Source: Prorocentrum cordatum (lineage: Eukaryota; Sar; Dinophyceae; Prorocentrales; Prorocentraceae). Taken from it: a DNA stretch of 45,591 bases. A program made the position numbers and the translations under genes. Below, one piece after another: positions 1 through 10,606 of the stretch (position 1 is the stretch's first letter; each line of letters starts with the position of its first letter). The stretch is from the NCBI GenBank assembly GCA_963575745.1, contig CAUYUJ010014195.1, positions 306,198-351,788 on the forward strand. Reading direction: 5' to 3'. The notes below the pieces were generated by a model. The model did no database searches. It saw only the letters and a program-made list of their open reading frames with translations, and was not told where the DNA came from.

Positions 1-245
1 CCCGAACGACTCACACCAGGACAAGAAACCCCAAACGACTCAAACCACGAGGAGCGCTTTCTTTCCCTCCTCCTCCGCCTCGTCCTTCTCCCGCTCCCAC
101 CACAAGGAGGATGTACAAGGAGGCGGGAGGAAGGAGGAACAGGGGAGACATGCGGGGGCAGGCGGAAACACGCCTGAAAAACACGACTGTCGGCATGTTT
201 CGCAAGACTTGCTGTTTTGAGATGGGCTGGTGGGGATACGCGAAG
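1..245. other. Unclassified leading segment, CT- then GA-rich
   Basis: Begins with short direct repeats around CGACTCA, then a CTCCTCC tract (about 66-95) and a GGAGG-rich tract (about 114-165). It leads into the first boundary module of the tandem repeat. Long open frames cross it on both strands, but they run on into triplet repeats and show no domain. I see no gene. Confidence 0.4.
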
Positions 246-277
246 CGTAAAGAATTATTCTTCAGAAAGGAGAAGTC

Positions 278-314
<37 letters not shown>

Positions 315-1486
315 GCAACATCAACAGCAACATCAACAGCAACAGCAACAACAACAGCAAACATTTTAAGACTGTTCGCTCTGATCTGCTCGAACGTCCA
401 ATAACGCGTATTTCCCAAACCATCGATGACCGCTCTCTTCGTCTTCGATCGAGCCCCTTTTGGGGGTAGACCGCTTTTTCCCTGCAGGCCGGGCCCCGGC
501 AAGCGGCAGGGCGGCCGCGGAACCGTCGGCCTGGCCAGCGGCAGCGCTGATCGGCGGGCCGGCCACGGACCGTCGACCCGATCCCAAGAGGGACGGACAG
601 GGGACCGACCACGAAGACGACGTCGACGACGACGGCGACGACGACGGCGACGTCGACGAGCGAAAGCGAGAGAGAACGACAGCAGGGCCACGAGGACACG
701 CAGTAGGCCACGAAAGGCGACAGCGGGGACACGAAGGGAATGCGTATGGGGCCACGAAGAGCGCGAACGAGCGGGGGCCACGAAGGGCAGATACTGCGGG
801 GCCACAGAAGGCAACGATGGGGCCACTGAGGGTGGCAACTGGGCCACGTAGGCCAGTGAGGGGGCCACAAATGGCGACAACGGGGCCGCGCAGGGCATGC
901 ACGTGGGGCCACAACGGGCGAGAACGAGCGGGGACCACGAAGGGCATACGTATACTGGGCCGCGGAAGGCAAGGACGGGGCCATTGAGGGCAGCCACGGG
1001 GCCACGAAGGGCAGCGAGAGGGCCACGAAAGGCGAGAGCGGGGGCACGAAGGGCATGCATATGGGGCCACCACGGGCGCGAACGAGCGGGGACCACGAAG
1101 GGCATGCATATATGGGGCAACGAACGGCAGCGAGGGGGCCACGAATGGATGCAACGGGGCCACGAAGGGCAGCGAGGGAGCCACAAGGGGTTTCAACGGG
1201 ACCACAGCGAAATCCCGATTCCTAGGTAATCTGTGAGAGAGTCCTAAGCGTGAGCACGACTCCTGGGTGCCTGGGTGTCGGGAGCGTGGCGCGTGAGTAA
1301 ATTGCAAGAAATTCCAACGCAAGAGCTTTTTTCTTTAGTAAAATGCGACTCCAGAGCGCCGAGAAAGCGATTCCTGCATAAATTGTAAGGAAGTCCCCAG
1401 CGAGAGGGCGATTCCTGAATAAAATGCGAGGGAGTCTCGGGAAGGAGCGGGGGTCCAGGCTAAATTGCGAGGAAGTCTCAAGCGGG

Positions 1487-1750
1487 AGCCGTTGTTGTTG
1501 TAACTCGGGGGCCAGGGGCCCAGATTGAGCCTCAAGACTTTCCCTGCGAAAAAAACGGGTGCGAGCGTCGAGCGGCACACTTTGACTGAGAAAAAACGCC
1601 TGAACAGGTGGGGGCAACAACAACAACAACACCAACAACAACAGCAACAGCAGCAACACCAACACCACCAACAACAACAGCCACAACAACAGCAGCAGCA
1701 GCAATAACAACAACAACCATTATAAGACTGTTCGCTCTTACTTGCCCGCA
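1487..1750 (+). repeat. Boundary module (reference copy) with CAA-rich tail
   Basis: A block of about 230 bp found at the start of every half-unit. It starts near GTTGTTGTAAC, runs through a CCCAGTTTGAGC region, an A-run and a GGGTGCGAGC block, and ends in a CAA or AACA tract followed by AAGACTGTTCGC. Other copies start at about 2,807, 4,191, 5,459, 6,851, 8,199 and 13,797, with a partial copy at 246-395. The CAA-rich 3' side resembles a tail, but no element-specific boundary or target duplication is visible. Confidence 0.8.
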
Positions 1751-2052
1751 TGCCTTTCAAAACGAGTTCCCAACTCCCTCGGTACCCGCCCTTTTTGTCT
1801 TCGAGCACATCCCCTATGGGGGGATGATTTCTCTTTGCGGGGGGGGCGGCGGGCTTAGACAGGCGGGCAAACCTGAGCGGGCGGACGATCCTCCGTGGGC
1901 GTGCATGTGCCCGTCATTGGAATTGATGTGGGCCCTGCAAAAGGAGGAGGGGGAGAACGAGGGAGAGTGAGAGGAAAGGAGGGGGAGGGACGAAGGAAGA
2001 GGGATATGGCCAGGAGAGAAGGAGCGAAGAGAGGGGGCGGTTGATTAGAGGC

Positions 2053-2083
<31 letters not shown>

Positions 2084-2455
2084 AAACAAAAAATATATAA
2101 GAAACGTAGAGAGAAGTAGAAAGAGAGGGGCGAGAGAGAAAGAAAAAGGGAGGGAGGAGGCAGGAAAGGGGAGGGACAAGGGAGGAGGGAGAGGAGGGAG
2201 AGGGGATAGGGCAGAGAGCCGTAAGGATGAGGGAAGGGAGGGGGAAGAGTGAAGGAAGGAGAGGAGGGAGGAGGGAGAGGGGGAGGAGCAGGAAGGTAAA
2301 CGCGTGAACGTTCGAGGAAGTCCTAGGCGAAACCGCCGTTCCTGAAGGAAGTCTCGGGCGGGAGCCCGCGACGGGCGGGCGATCCCCTGACGGGCGGGTC
2401 GGGCGGGTGGGACATTCAAGCGGGATGCCGGAGTTTGGCGAAAGCGTGATTACCA

Positions 2456-2806
2456 AGTACATTGTTGCGGCGTCCTTGGCGCAGCGTGTTTCCTGAGCGC
2501 CGAAAGTGCGATTTCTGAATACATTGCATGGAACTTACAGGCGGGCGCGTCACTCCTGAATCAAATGTGAAGGGATCTCTGGCGGGAGCGGGGGTCTTGA
2601 TTCAATTGCGAGGAAGTCTTGATTCAATTGCGAGGAAGTCTCGAACGAGAGCGCCGTTTCTGGGTAATTTGCTAGGACGTCTCAGATGGGAGCGAGAATC
2701 CTCACTAACTTACGAAGAAGTCACAGGCGGGAGCACCGATCCTGAGTAAATCGTAGAAGTCTCCGGGGGGGGGTCCTGAGTAAATTCGGAAGAAATTTCA
2801 GGCGGG
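2456..2806 (+). repeat. 40-bp satellite array
   Basis: Tandem units of about 40 bp built on AGGAAGTCTCAAGCGGGAGC followed by a short variable part and CCTGAGTAAATTG. Sister arrays lie at about 1,226-1,486, 3,906-4,190, 5,101-5,458, 6,566-6,850, 7,846-8,198 and 13,545-13,796, always just upstream of a boundary module. The unit is not a multiple of three and carries TAA, so it is not coding. Confidence 0.8.
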
Positions 2807-3541
2807 GGCCGGTGTTGTTGTAACCCGGGGGGCCAAGGGCCCAGTTTGAGCACCAAAATTGCGCCTGTCAAAAAACCGGGTGCAAGCGTCGAGGGGCACA
2901 CTTCGATTGAGAAGAAACCGCATGCACCGGTGAGGGGGGGATGAGCAATAATCCTTCTTTCTCATAAATGAAATTTCAACGACAACAGCAAAAGCAATAC
3001 TTTTAAGACTGTTCGCCCTTATCTGCTCGACTGTCCAATAACGCCCTTCTTCGTCTTCGATCGAACCCCTTTTGGGAGGTATACCTTTCTTCCCTGCAGG
3101 CAGGGCCTCGGCAAGCGGCAGGGCGGCCGCGGACCACCGGCCAGGCCAGCGGCAGCGCTGATCGGCGGGGCGGCCGCGGACCGTCGACCCGACCCCACGA
3201 GGGACGGACAGGGGACCGACCACGACGAAGACGACGACGACGACGCCGACGACGACGGCGGCGACGACGGCGACGACTACGACGACGAGCGAAAGCGAGA
3301 GCGAAAGAGAACGACAGCAGGGCCATAAGGACACGAAATAGACCACGAAGGGCAACAGCGGGGACACGAAGGGAATGCGTATGGGGCCACGAAAAGCGCG
3401 AAAGAGCAGGGGCCACGAAGGGCAGATAATGCGGGGCCACGGAAGGCAACGATGGGGCATCCGAGGGTAGCAACAGGGCCACGTAGGACAGATGCATATG
3501 GGGCCACCAGGGGCGCGAACGAGCGGGGGCCACGAACGGCA

Positions 3542-3582
<41 letters not shown>

Positions 3583-4694
3583 GGCCACGAAACAAACCAA
3601 GGGGGCCACGAAGGGTTGCAACGGGGCCACGACACAACGCGAGGGGGCAACGAAGGGCTCCAACGGGGCCACAAAGGGCTGCGACGGGGCCACGAAGGGC
3701 AGCGAGGGGGCCACGAAGGGATGCAACGGGGCCACGAAACAAAGCGAGGGGGCCACGAAGGACTGCAACGGGGCCACGAAGGGTAGCGAGGAGACCACGA
3801 GGGGCTCCAACGAGGCCACGAAGGGCAGGGAGGGGGCCACGAAGGGCTGCAACGGGGCCACGAAGGGCAGCGAGAGGGCCACGAAGGGCTGCAACGGGGC
3901 CGCAGTATCCCGATTCCGATGTAATCTGCGAGGGAGTCCCAATCGTGAACGCCACTCCTGGGTGCCTGGGTGTCGGGAGCGCGGTGCTTGAGTAAATTGC
4001 TAGATATCCCAACGCAAGGGCGCCATTCTTCAGTAAATTGCAAGTCTCCAGCGGCAGCGCGACTCCAGAGCGCCAGGAGAATAAATTCTAAGGAAATCTT
4101 AAGCGAGAGCGCGATTCCTTAATACAACGCGAGGAAGTCTCGGGCGGGAGCGGGGGTCCTGGCTAAATTGTGAGGAAGTCTCAGGCGGGAGACGTGGTTC
4201 TTGTAAACCGGGGGCCAACGACGCAGTTTGACCCTCAAGACTTCCCCTGGTTTAAAAAACAGGGCGCGAGTCCCGGGAAGGGCACTTCAATCGAAAAAAC
4301 AACGTGCACCGGACGGGGGGGACCAACAATAATTATTCTTCAGAGGTGAGAGTTCGAAAACAACAACAATCATTCTAAACATGTTCGCTGTGACTCGCCC
4401 GTGTATCATTCAAAACGAACTTCGCACACCCTCGATACCCGCCTTTTCTGTCTTCGATCACACCCCTTTTGGTGGGACTACTTCTCTTTGCCGGGGGCGG
4501 CGGGCTTAGACAGGCGGGCAAACCTGAACGGGCGGACGATCCTCCGTGGGCGTACATGTGCCCGCCATGGGAATTGGTGTGGGCCCTGCAAAAGGAGGGG
4601 GAGAACGAGGGAGAGTGAGAGGAAAGAGGGGGAGGGACGAAGGAAGAGGGATAAGGCCAAGAGAACAGGAGCGAAGAGAGGGGCGGTTGATTAG

Positions 4695-4726
<32 letters not shown>

Positions 4727-5458
4727 CAAGACAAACACATAAGAAACGTAGAGAGAAGTAGAGAGAGGGGCGAGAGAGAGGGGCGAGAGAGAAAGAACAA
4801 GGGAGGGAGGAGGCAGGGAAGGGGAGGGAAAAGAGAGGAGGGAGAGGAGGGAGAGGGGATAGGGCAGAGAGGCGTAAGGATGAGGGAAGGGAGGGAGGAG
4901 AGTGAAGGAAGGAGAGGAGGGAGGAGGGAAAGGGAGGAGGAACAGGAAGGTAAGAGCGTGAACGTTCGAGGATGTCCTAGGCGAAACCGCCGTTCCTGAA
5001 CGAAGTCTCGGGCGGGAACCCACGACGGGCGGGCGATCCCCTGACGGGCGGGTCGGGAGGGTGAGACATTCAAAAGGGATGCCGGACTTTGGCGAGAGCG
5101 TGATTACCAAGTAAATTGTTTCGGCGTCCTTGGCGCAGCGTGTTTCCTGAGCGCCGAAAGCGCGATTTCTGAATACATTGCATGGAAGTTACAGGCGGGC
5201 GCGTCACTCCTGAATTAAATGCGAAGGGATCTCTGGCGGGGGCGGGGGTCTTGATTCAATTGCGAGGAAGTCTTGATTCAATTGTGAGGAAGTCTCGAGC
5301 GGGAGCGCCGTTTCTGGGTAATTTGTGAGGACGTCCAGATGGGAGCGAGGGTCCTGACTAAATTACGAGGGAGTCACAAGCGGGAACACCGATCCTGAGT
5401 AAATTGTAGAGGTCTCCGGAGCGGGGGTCTTGATTAAATTCGGAGGAAGTCTCAGGCG
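2807..5458 (+). repeat. Macrosatellite copy B
   Basis: Boundary module 2,807-3,040 and core P 3,041-3,905, which holds GAC triplets (about 3,220-3,285), a TA dinucleotide tract (about 3,545-3,580) and the 21-bp array (about 3,588-3,905). Then a 40-bp array (3,906-4,190), boundary module (4,191-4,400), core Q (4,401-5,100) with purine tract (about 4,585-4,945), and a 40-bp array (5,101-5,458). The TA tract is absent from copies A and C, so it expanded in this copy after the duplication. Confidence 0.85.
3588..3905 (+). repeat. 21-bp minisatellite, best copy
   Basis: Near-regular 21-bp units of the form GGCCACGAAGGGCTGCAACGG, with single-unit variants (AAACAAAGC, AGCGAGGG). Sister arrays lie at about 6,225-6,560, more irregularly at about 690-1,205 and at about 12,915-13,440. 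The unit length equals seven codons and contains no stop, so several frames stay open and one reads as GATKGCN/GATKGSE heptads. Openness follows from the unit itself and is not evidence of translation. Confidence 0.75.
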
Positions 5459-7416
5459 GGAGCCGTTGTTGTTGTAACCCGGGGGGCCAGGGGCCCAGTT
5501 TGAGCACCAAGACTGTGCCTGTCGAAAAACAGGGTGCGAGCGTCGAGTGGCACACTTCGATTGACAAGAAACCGCATGCACCGGTGAGGGGGGGATCACC
5601 AATAATCCTTCCTCTTTTTTTGTTTCAGGAATGAAATTTCAACGACAACAGCAACAGCAATCATTTTAAGACTGTTCGCCCTTATCTGCTCGACTGCCCA
5701 ATAACGACTATTTCCCGAACCCTCGATGCCCGCCTTCTTCGTCTTCGATCGAACCCTTTTTGGGAGGTATACCTTTCTTCCCTGCAGGCCGGGCCTCGGC
5801 AAGCGGCAGGGCGGCCGCGGACCACCGGCCTGGCCAGCGGCAGCGCTGATCGGCGGGGCGGCCGCGGACCGTCGACCCGACCCCACGAGGGACGGACAGG
5901 GGACCGACCACGACGAAGACGACGACGACGTCGACGACGACGGCGGCGACGACGGCGACGACTACGACGACGAGCGAAAGAGAGAGCGAAAGAGAACGAC
6001 AGCAGGGCCACAAGGACACGAAATAGGCCACGAAGGGCAACAGCGAGGACACGAAGGGAATGCGTATGGGACCACGAAGAGCGCGAACGAGCAGGGGCCA
6101 CGAAGGGCAGATAATGCGGGGCCACAGAAGGCAACGATGGGGCCAGCGAGGGCAGCAACAGGGCCACGCAGGACAGATGCATATGGGGCCAGCGCGAACG
6201 AGCGGGGGCCACGAAGGGCATGCGTATATGGGGCCACGAAACAAAGCCAGGGGGCCACGAAGGGCTGCAACGGGGCCACGACACAACGCGAGGGGGCAAC
6301 GAAGGGCTGCAACGGGGCCACGAAGGGCTGCGACGGGGCAGCGAAGGGCAGCGAGTGGGCCACGAAGGGCTGCACACGGGGCCACGAAACAAAGCGAGGG
6401 GGCCACGAAGGACTGCAACGGGGCCACGAAGGGCAGCGAGAAGGCCACGAGGGGCTCCAACGGGCCCACGAAGGGCAGGGAGGGGGCCACGAAGGGCTGC
6501 AACGGGGCCACGAAGCAAAGCGAGGGGGCCATGAAAGGCTGCAGCGGGGCCGCGAGGGGCAGCGAGATCCCGATTCCTATCTAATCCGCGAGGGAGTCCC
6601 AAGCGTGAACGCCACTCCTGGGCGCCCGGGTGTCGGGAGCGCGGTGCTTGTGTAAATTGCTAGAAATCCCAACGCAAGGGCGCCATTCTTGAGTAAATTG
6701 CAAGCAAGTCTCCAGCGGCAGCGCGACTCCAGAGCGCCAGGAGAATAAATTCTAAGGAAATCTTAAGCGAGAGCGCGATTCCTTAATACAACGCGAGGAA
6801 GTCTCGGGCGGGAGCGGGGGTCCTGGCTAAATTGTGAGGAAGTCTCAGGCGGGAGACGTGGTTGTTGTAAACCGGGGGCCAACGACGCAGTTTAACCCTC
6901 AAGACTTCCCCTGGTAAAAAAAAAACAGGGTGCGAGTCCCGGGAAGGGCACTTCAATCGAAAAAACAACGTGCACCGGACGGGGGGGACCAACAATAATT
7001 ATTCTTCAGAGGTGAGAGTTCGAGAACAACAACAATCATTCGAAGACTGTTCGCTGTGACTTGCCCGTGTGTCATTCAAAACGAATGTCGCACACCCTCG
7101 ATACCCTTCGATCGCACCCCTTTTAGTGGGACTACTTCTCTTTGCCGGGGGTGGCGGGCTTAGACAGGCGGGCAAACCTGAGCGGGCGGACGATCCTCCG
7201 TGGGCGTACATGTGCCCGCCATGGGAATTGGTGTGGGCCCTGCAAAAGGAGGAGGGGGAGAACGAGGGACAGCGGGAGGAAGGGAAGGGGAGGGACGAAG
7301 GAAGAGGGATAAGGCCAGGAGAGAAGGAGCGAAGAGGGGGGCGGTTGATTAGAGGCAGAGAGAGAGGGGACAAAAAAACAGAGGGAAAGACAGAGAGTGG
7401 GGGGGGGGAGAGAGAA

Positions 7417-7449
<33 letters not shown>

Positions 7450-8198
7450 AAAACAAAAAAAGAGAGAGAGAGAGAGAGAGATGGAGAAGGGAGGAGAGGG
7501 GAGGGAGAAGGGAGGGAGAGGATGGAGAGGGGATAAGGCAGAAAGGCATAAGGATGAGGGAAGGGAGGAGAAAGAGAAATGGGAGGAGAGGAGGGAGGAG
7601 GGAGGAGGCCGAGGGAGGAGGAACAGGAAGGTAAGAGCGTGAACGTTCGAGGAAAACCTAAGCGAAAGCGCCGTTCCTGAAGGACGTCTCGGGCGGGAGC
7701 CCACGACGGGCGGGCGATCCCCTGACGGGCGGGTCGGGCGGGTGGGACATTCAAGCGGGATGCCGGAGTTTGGCGAGAGCGTGGTCCTTGGGCAGCGTGG
7801 TCCTTGGGCAGGGATGCCGGAGTTTGGAGAGAGAGTTTACCAAGTACATTGTTGCGGCGTCCTTGGCGCAGCGTGTTTCCTGAGCGCCGAAAGCGCGATT
7901 TCTGAATACATTGCATGGAAGTCGCAAGCGAGAGCGCAATTTCTGTATCATGTGTGAAGGGTTCTCTGACGGGATCGGGGGTCTTGAATCAATTGCGAGG
8001 AAGTCTTGATTCAATTGCGAGAAGTCTCAAGCGGGAGCGCCGTTTCTGAGTAAATTGTCCGGAATGCTCAGATGGGAGCGGGGGTCCTGACTAAATTGCG
8101 AGGAAGTCACAAGCGGGAGCATCGATCCTGAGTAAATTGTGAACAAGGTTCAAGCGGGAGCGGGGGTCCTGAGTAAATGTGGAGGAAGTCTCAGGCGG
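5459..8198 (+). repeat. Macrosatellite copy C
   Basis: Boundary module 5,459-5,700, core P 5,701-6,565 with GAC triplets (about 5,910-5,972) and 21-bp array (about 6,225-6,560), 40-bp array 6,566-6,850, boundary module 6,851-7,065, core Q 7,066-7,845 with a longer purine tract (about 7,240-7,640), and 40-bp array 7,846-8,198. A short internal duplication near 7,780-7,815 (GTCCTTGGGCAG twice) is not in copies A or B. Copy C is closest to copy B. Confidence 0.85.
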
Positions 8199-8385
8199 GA
8201 GCCGCTGTTGTCGTAACCCGGGGGGCCAGGGGCGCAGTTTGAGCATCAAGACTGTGCCTGTCAAAAAGCAGGGTGCGTGCGTCGAGGGGCACATTTAGAT
8301 TCAGAAAAAACAGTATGCACAGGTGAGGGGGGATCAACAACAATTATTCTTCAGAAGTGAGAATTCAAGAGACAAAAGCTTTGCT
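8199..8385 (+). repeat. Terminal boundary module of the tandem array
   Basis: Matches the other boundary modules through the TATTCTTCAG region, then departs from them: the CAA tract and AAGACTGTTCGC marker are missing, replaced by AAAGCTTTGC. This is the right edge of the macrosatellite. Confidence 0.7.
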
Positions 8386-8997
8386 TTTAATGTTGCCAAA
8401 TGCTGGAGGCATGAGGAGGAGGAGAAGGAGGAGGAGGATGGGCGAATGAGTAGTAACACAGACGGCTTGAGAGTCGACGCGCGCATCACTGGTGCGCCAC
8501 GCAAGAAGCAGAAACGTGAACTTTCGGGCGCCCACGCAGATTCCTTGGATCGGCGCTGGCAGCCCCCGCCCTGGCGCCCTGGCGCCAGAAGCGCCGCCAG
8601 GGGGGACCAAGCACCGACCCGAGAAATCCGCGTGGAGCTCCCCAGGTCCCTGCTGATGCAGCTCCTTCTGATTCGATTCGAGACAAGTGAGCAGCATGCA
8701 CTGCTCGAGAATCGACGCGCGCATCGCGGATGCCCTGTTCGTGTTACCCTCCCCACCCGCGTGAAGAAGGCCGCCCGGCTCGCCCTTCGGGCCCTCCCGC
8801 GAAACTGCGGCAAGGCATGGTGTCTGCCAAATGTCAGACCCATCTGCTACTGATTGGGCTCCTCTCTGTGCAATCCATTTCGCTGGATGTCTGGGCAATT
8901 TCCCGGAGCGCGTATGATTAGTAAGACGTGCGGTTTGAGAGTCGATGCGCTCTTCACTGATGGTCGTTTCCTCCTTGAGTAGGGGATAGCCTATAGA
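8386..8997. repeat. Region with three short direct repeats around a foldback
   Basis: GAGAGTCGACGCGCGCATCAC at about 8,470 recurs in degraded form near 8,707 and 8,936. Between the first two lies the foldback at 8,526-8,643. I find no domain in any frame. Confidence 0.5.
8526..8643. mobile_element. Foldback element FB-1, copy 1
   Basis: The two ends are inverted relative to each other: ACGCAGATTCCTTGGATCGG near 8,534 faces CCGACCCGAGAAATCCGCGT near 8,616. The interior is a GGCGCC-rich hairpin (CTGGCGCCAG). It belongs to the same family as 41,828-41,958, which is the best-preserved copy. Confidence 0.75.
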
Positions 8998-9026
8998 ATC
9001 CCACCAGCCCTCTGGGCGCAGGTGGT
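8998..9026. repeat. 29-bp exact repeat, copy 1 (hairpin-forming)
   Basis: An ATCCCACCAG...GCAGGTGGT stretch identical over 29 bases to 42,533-42,561. It folds: CCACC pairs with GGTGG and AGCCC with GGGC around a TCT loop. Flanking sequence differs apart from some similarity downstream. Confidence 0.6.
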
Positions 9027-9118
9027 CCTGTCTTCCTTTCCCCTCCGGAGAAGGGTTCACCCCGTCTCCTGGACCTGGACGGGGGGGGGGTCGCGAGGTG
9101 TCAGGGGCTCCGCTTTCG

Positions 9119-9735
9119 CCCAAGATGGCTCCAAGAGGGCCTCAGAGAGCCCACGATAGCCTCCAAGACCGCTCAAGATAGCCCACCATGGCTCAGGATA
9201 GCTAACAACATGCCTCCAAGAGGCCCCAAGAGGGGCCACAGGACGGTTCCAGGTGCTCTTGGCGCCCCCTCAGGACCTCAGCCTCCCCGAGCAACCAAAA
9301 TCCTGCAAACATCTACTGCCAGGAAAATCACGGCTTGGTGCCTGTTCGCCTTTTCGCATCCGATGCGCTCTTCAGGCCTCAAGATGGCCCTGAGATGGCC
9401 CAAAGGAGCCCCAAAAAGGACCCACGAGGCCCTCAAGACCGCCCCCAGAGCGCCCACGATCGCCCCGAGAGGGCTCCAAAAACGTCCCAAGAGGCTATTT
9501 CGATGGCCCCGGAGGGGGGAGACAAATAGAGGGCCCCCCCTCCTTGAATCGATGGTCTCCAAGATGGCCCCAGGAGGCGCTCCATGGCTCCCAAAAGGGC
9601 CCCAAGAGAGCCCCAAGAAAGCCCAACAGGGCCCCATGAGGGCTCCAAGGCGGCCCAAAAGAGCCCCAAGAGGACCCCCAAACCCCCCAAGGAGCCTCAA
9701 GAGGGCCCAAAGATGCCCCCAAAGATCTCTGGGCC
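9119..9735 (+). repeat. CCAAGATGGC composite array, copy 1
   Basis: A degenerate array of 10-13-bp units such as CCAAGATGGCTC and CCAAGAGGGCCC. It is interrupted by two non-repetitive blocks: one at about 9,296-9,385 (contains TTCGCATCCGATGCG) and one at about 9,515-9,565 (contains CCCCCCTCCTTG). Copy 2 at 43,346-43,870 has related blocks in the same order. Proline/lysine-rich open frames across it come from the repeat. Confidence 0.75.
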
Positions 9736-10028
9736 CTGGGGATGGCCTTCAGAAGCCCTCCAATTGTCTACCCTGGTCGCCCGCTTTGTTTCACTAGATG
9801 TGTTTCCTCATCCCTTCTCCCGTCACCTCTCATGGGCAGGGCACCCGAATGGGCTGGTGGGGATTCTTTTTGGTACGCGGGCGCGCGAAACGAGTCGAAC
9901 GCCGCGCAAGCAGGGGCAGGCCGTGACACGAGCTAAGGGAAAAACAAAACAGTGACCAGCGTCAAGCACAGAGCAGGACGGAGCTCAGGGCAGCCAAAAT
10001 GGCGCGGGCGGCAAAGCGAAGCGTAAAC
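9736..10028. other. No feature recognised
   Basis: Non-repetitive sequence without a convincing coding frame or inverted structure. A 12-base resemblance to the dinoflagellate spliced leader at 9,992-10,003 (minus strand) was considered and rejected. Confidence 0.4.
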
Positions 10029-10153
10029 AATTGATGTACCCCAAACTTGAACTGTTCGTCGAATATGCGAACAAAAAAACACGCAGATCTACGAAACCTC
10101 TGCATACTTCTTTGCAAATTCGACGAACAGATCAAGCTTGGGGTAAATCAATT
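10029..10153. mobile_element. Short TIR element (125 bp)
   Basis: The outer 39 bases at each end are inverted copies with about four mismatches: 10,029-10,067 starts AATTGATGTACCCC and the right end finishes GGGGTAAATCAATT. The shared inner part is CTGTTCGTCGAAT. Only about 47 bp lie between the arms, so it cannot encode a transposase. No clear target duplication is seen. Confidence 0.75.
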
Positions 10154-10173
10154 CTGCAGTCGATCCCCTACTC

Positions 10174-10606
10174 TAGAGGCCTCCCAGATGGGGTCTGAGA
10201 AGATGGCGTGCGAGGATCGCGCCGCATCGGCGATGATCGGCGATACATCGGCGATGCATCGGCGATGCAATGGCCACGTCGGCGGTGCATGGGCGACGCC
10301 GGCGTGGACAAAATCGGGCTCCGCATCGAGCCGCATCGCCGATGCGTCGGCGATGCGGACAGGTCCTTCGACCCCATCTACTCCGACCCCATCTAGGAGT
10401 ATGTCGGGCGTGTCCCCCTATACGGGGATTTTTCGACGAAAAATAAAAATACCCCAAAAATAGACAAAACAAAATACCAAAAACTACTCAAAACATAGTC
10501 CCCAGACTATTGTTGGACTACTTTTTGACTATTTTGGGGGTATGATTTATCTTTCGTCGAAAATCACCCTGGAGGGGGACACGCCCGACTTAAATCTAGG
10601 AGGCCT
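10174..10606. mobile_element. MITE-2 copy 1, interrupted by MITE-1
   Basis: The left end TAGAGGCCTCCCAGATGGGG (10,174) faces the right end CCCCATCTAGGAG|GCCT, which is split by the MITE-1 insertion at 10,400-10,593. The interior repeats GCATCGGCGAT and ends in a near-palindrome around GCCGCATCGCCGATGC (10,330 on). Without the insertion the element is about 230 bp. Other copies: 17,189-17,424, 22,286-22,499, 30,860-31,050 and the window edge. Confidence 0.85.
10400..10593. mobile_element. MITE-1 copy 1 (194 bp, 9-bp target duplication)
   Basis: Ends TATGTCGGGCGTGTCCCC and its inverted partner GGGGGACACGCCCGACTTAA, with inner matching TTTCGACGAAA. The 9-mer ATCTAGGAG flanks it exactly (10,391-10,399 and 10,594-10,602). 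The AT-rich interior has no coding capacity. A 9-bp duplication with long inverted ends is typical of Mutator-like transposons; the superfamily assignment is inference. Confidence 0.9.

Larger units (their letters stand above)
246..2806 (+). repeat. Macrosatellite copy A
   Basis: Contains a partial boundary module (246-395) with a CAA-rich tract (277-362), then core P (396-1,225) with degenerate GAC triplets (about 617-660) and an irregular GGGGCCACGAAGGGC array (about 690-1,205). Next come a 40-bp array (1,226-1,486), a full boundary module with a second CAA/CAG tract (1,487-1,750), core Q (1,751-2,455) with a purine tract (about 1,930-2,300, including GA dinucleotides at about 2,055-2,083), and a 40-bp array (2,456-2,806). 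It is the most diverged of the three copies in core P. Confidence 0.85.
246..8385 (+). repeat. Higher-order tandem repeat (three ~2.65-2.74 kb copies)
   Basis: The same order of segments recurs three times on the plus strand. The marker AAGACTGTTCGC recurs at about 366, 3,004 and 5,668 in one context (followed by a TGCTCGA-type block), and at about 1,725 and 7,044 in the other (followed by a TTGCCCG-type block), with a diverged form at about 4,380. Each copy is boundary module, core P, 40-bp array, boundary module, core Q, 40-bp array. Boundary modules start at about 246 (partial), 1,487, 2,807, 4,191, 5,459, 6,851 and 8,199, giving half-units of 1.27-1.39 kb. Order and orientation are constant. 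Copies differ by point changes and by expansion of embedded simple repeats. Nothing suggests a gene. Confidence 0.9.

Noticed and set aside
11-1186. Long minus-strand open frames (up to 391 codons) over the first kilobase
   Set aside because: They run through GAC, CAA and 21-bp repeats, are open in several phases at once, and show no domain.
9992-10003. GCCATTTTGGCT on the minus strand, resembling the dinoflagellate spliced leader
   Set aside because: Only 12 of 22 bases match and the string is nearly self-complementary; a similar string at 43,501 sits inside an ordinary array. Not a credible leader relic.
10157-10180. Resemblance of CTGCAG...TCTAGAGG to a cloning-vector polylinker
   Set aside because: Only scattered restriction-site matches; TCTAGAGG is the start of the MITE-2 end found in other copies.
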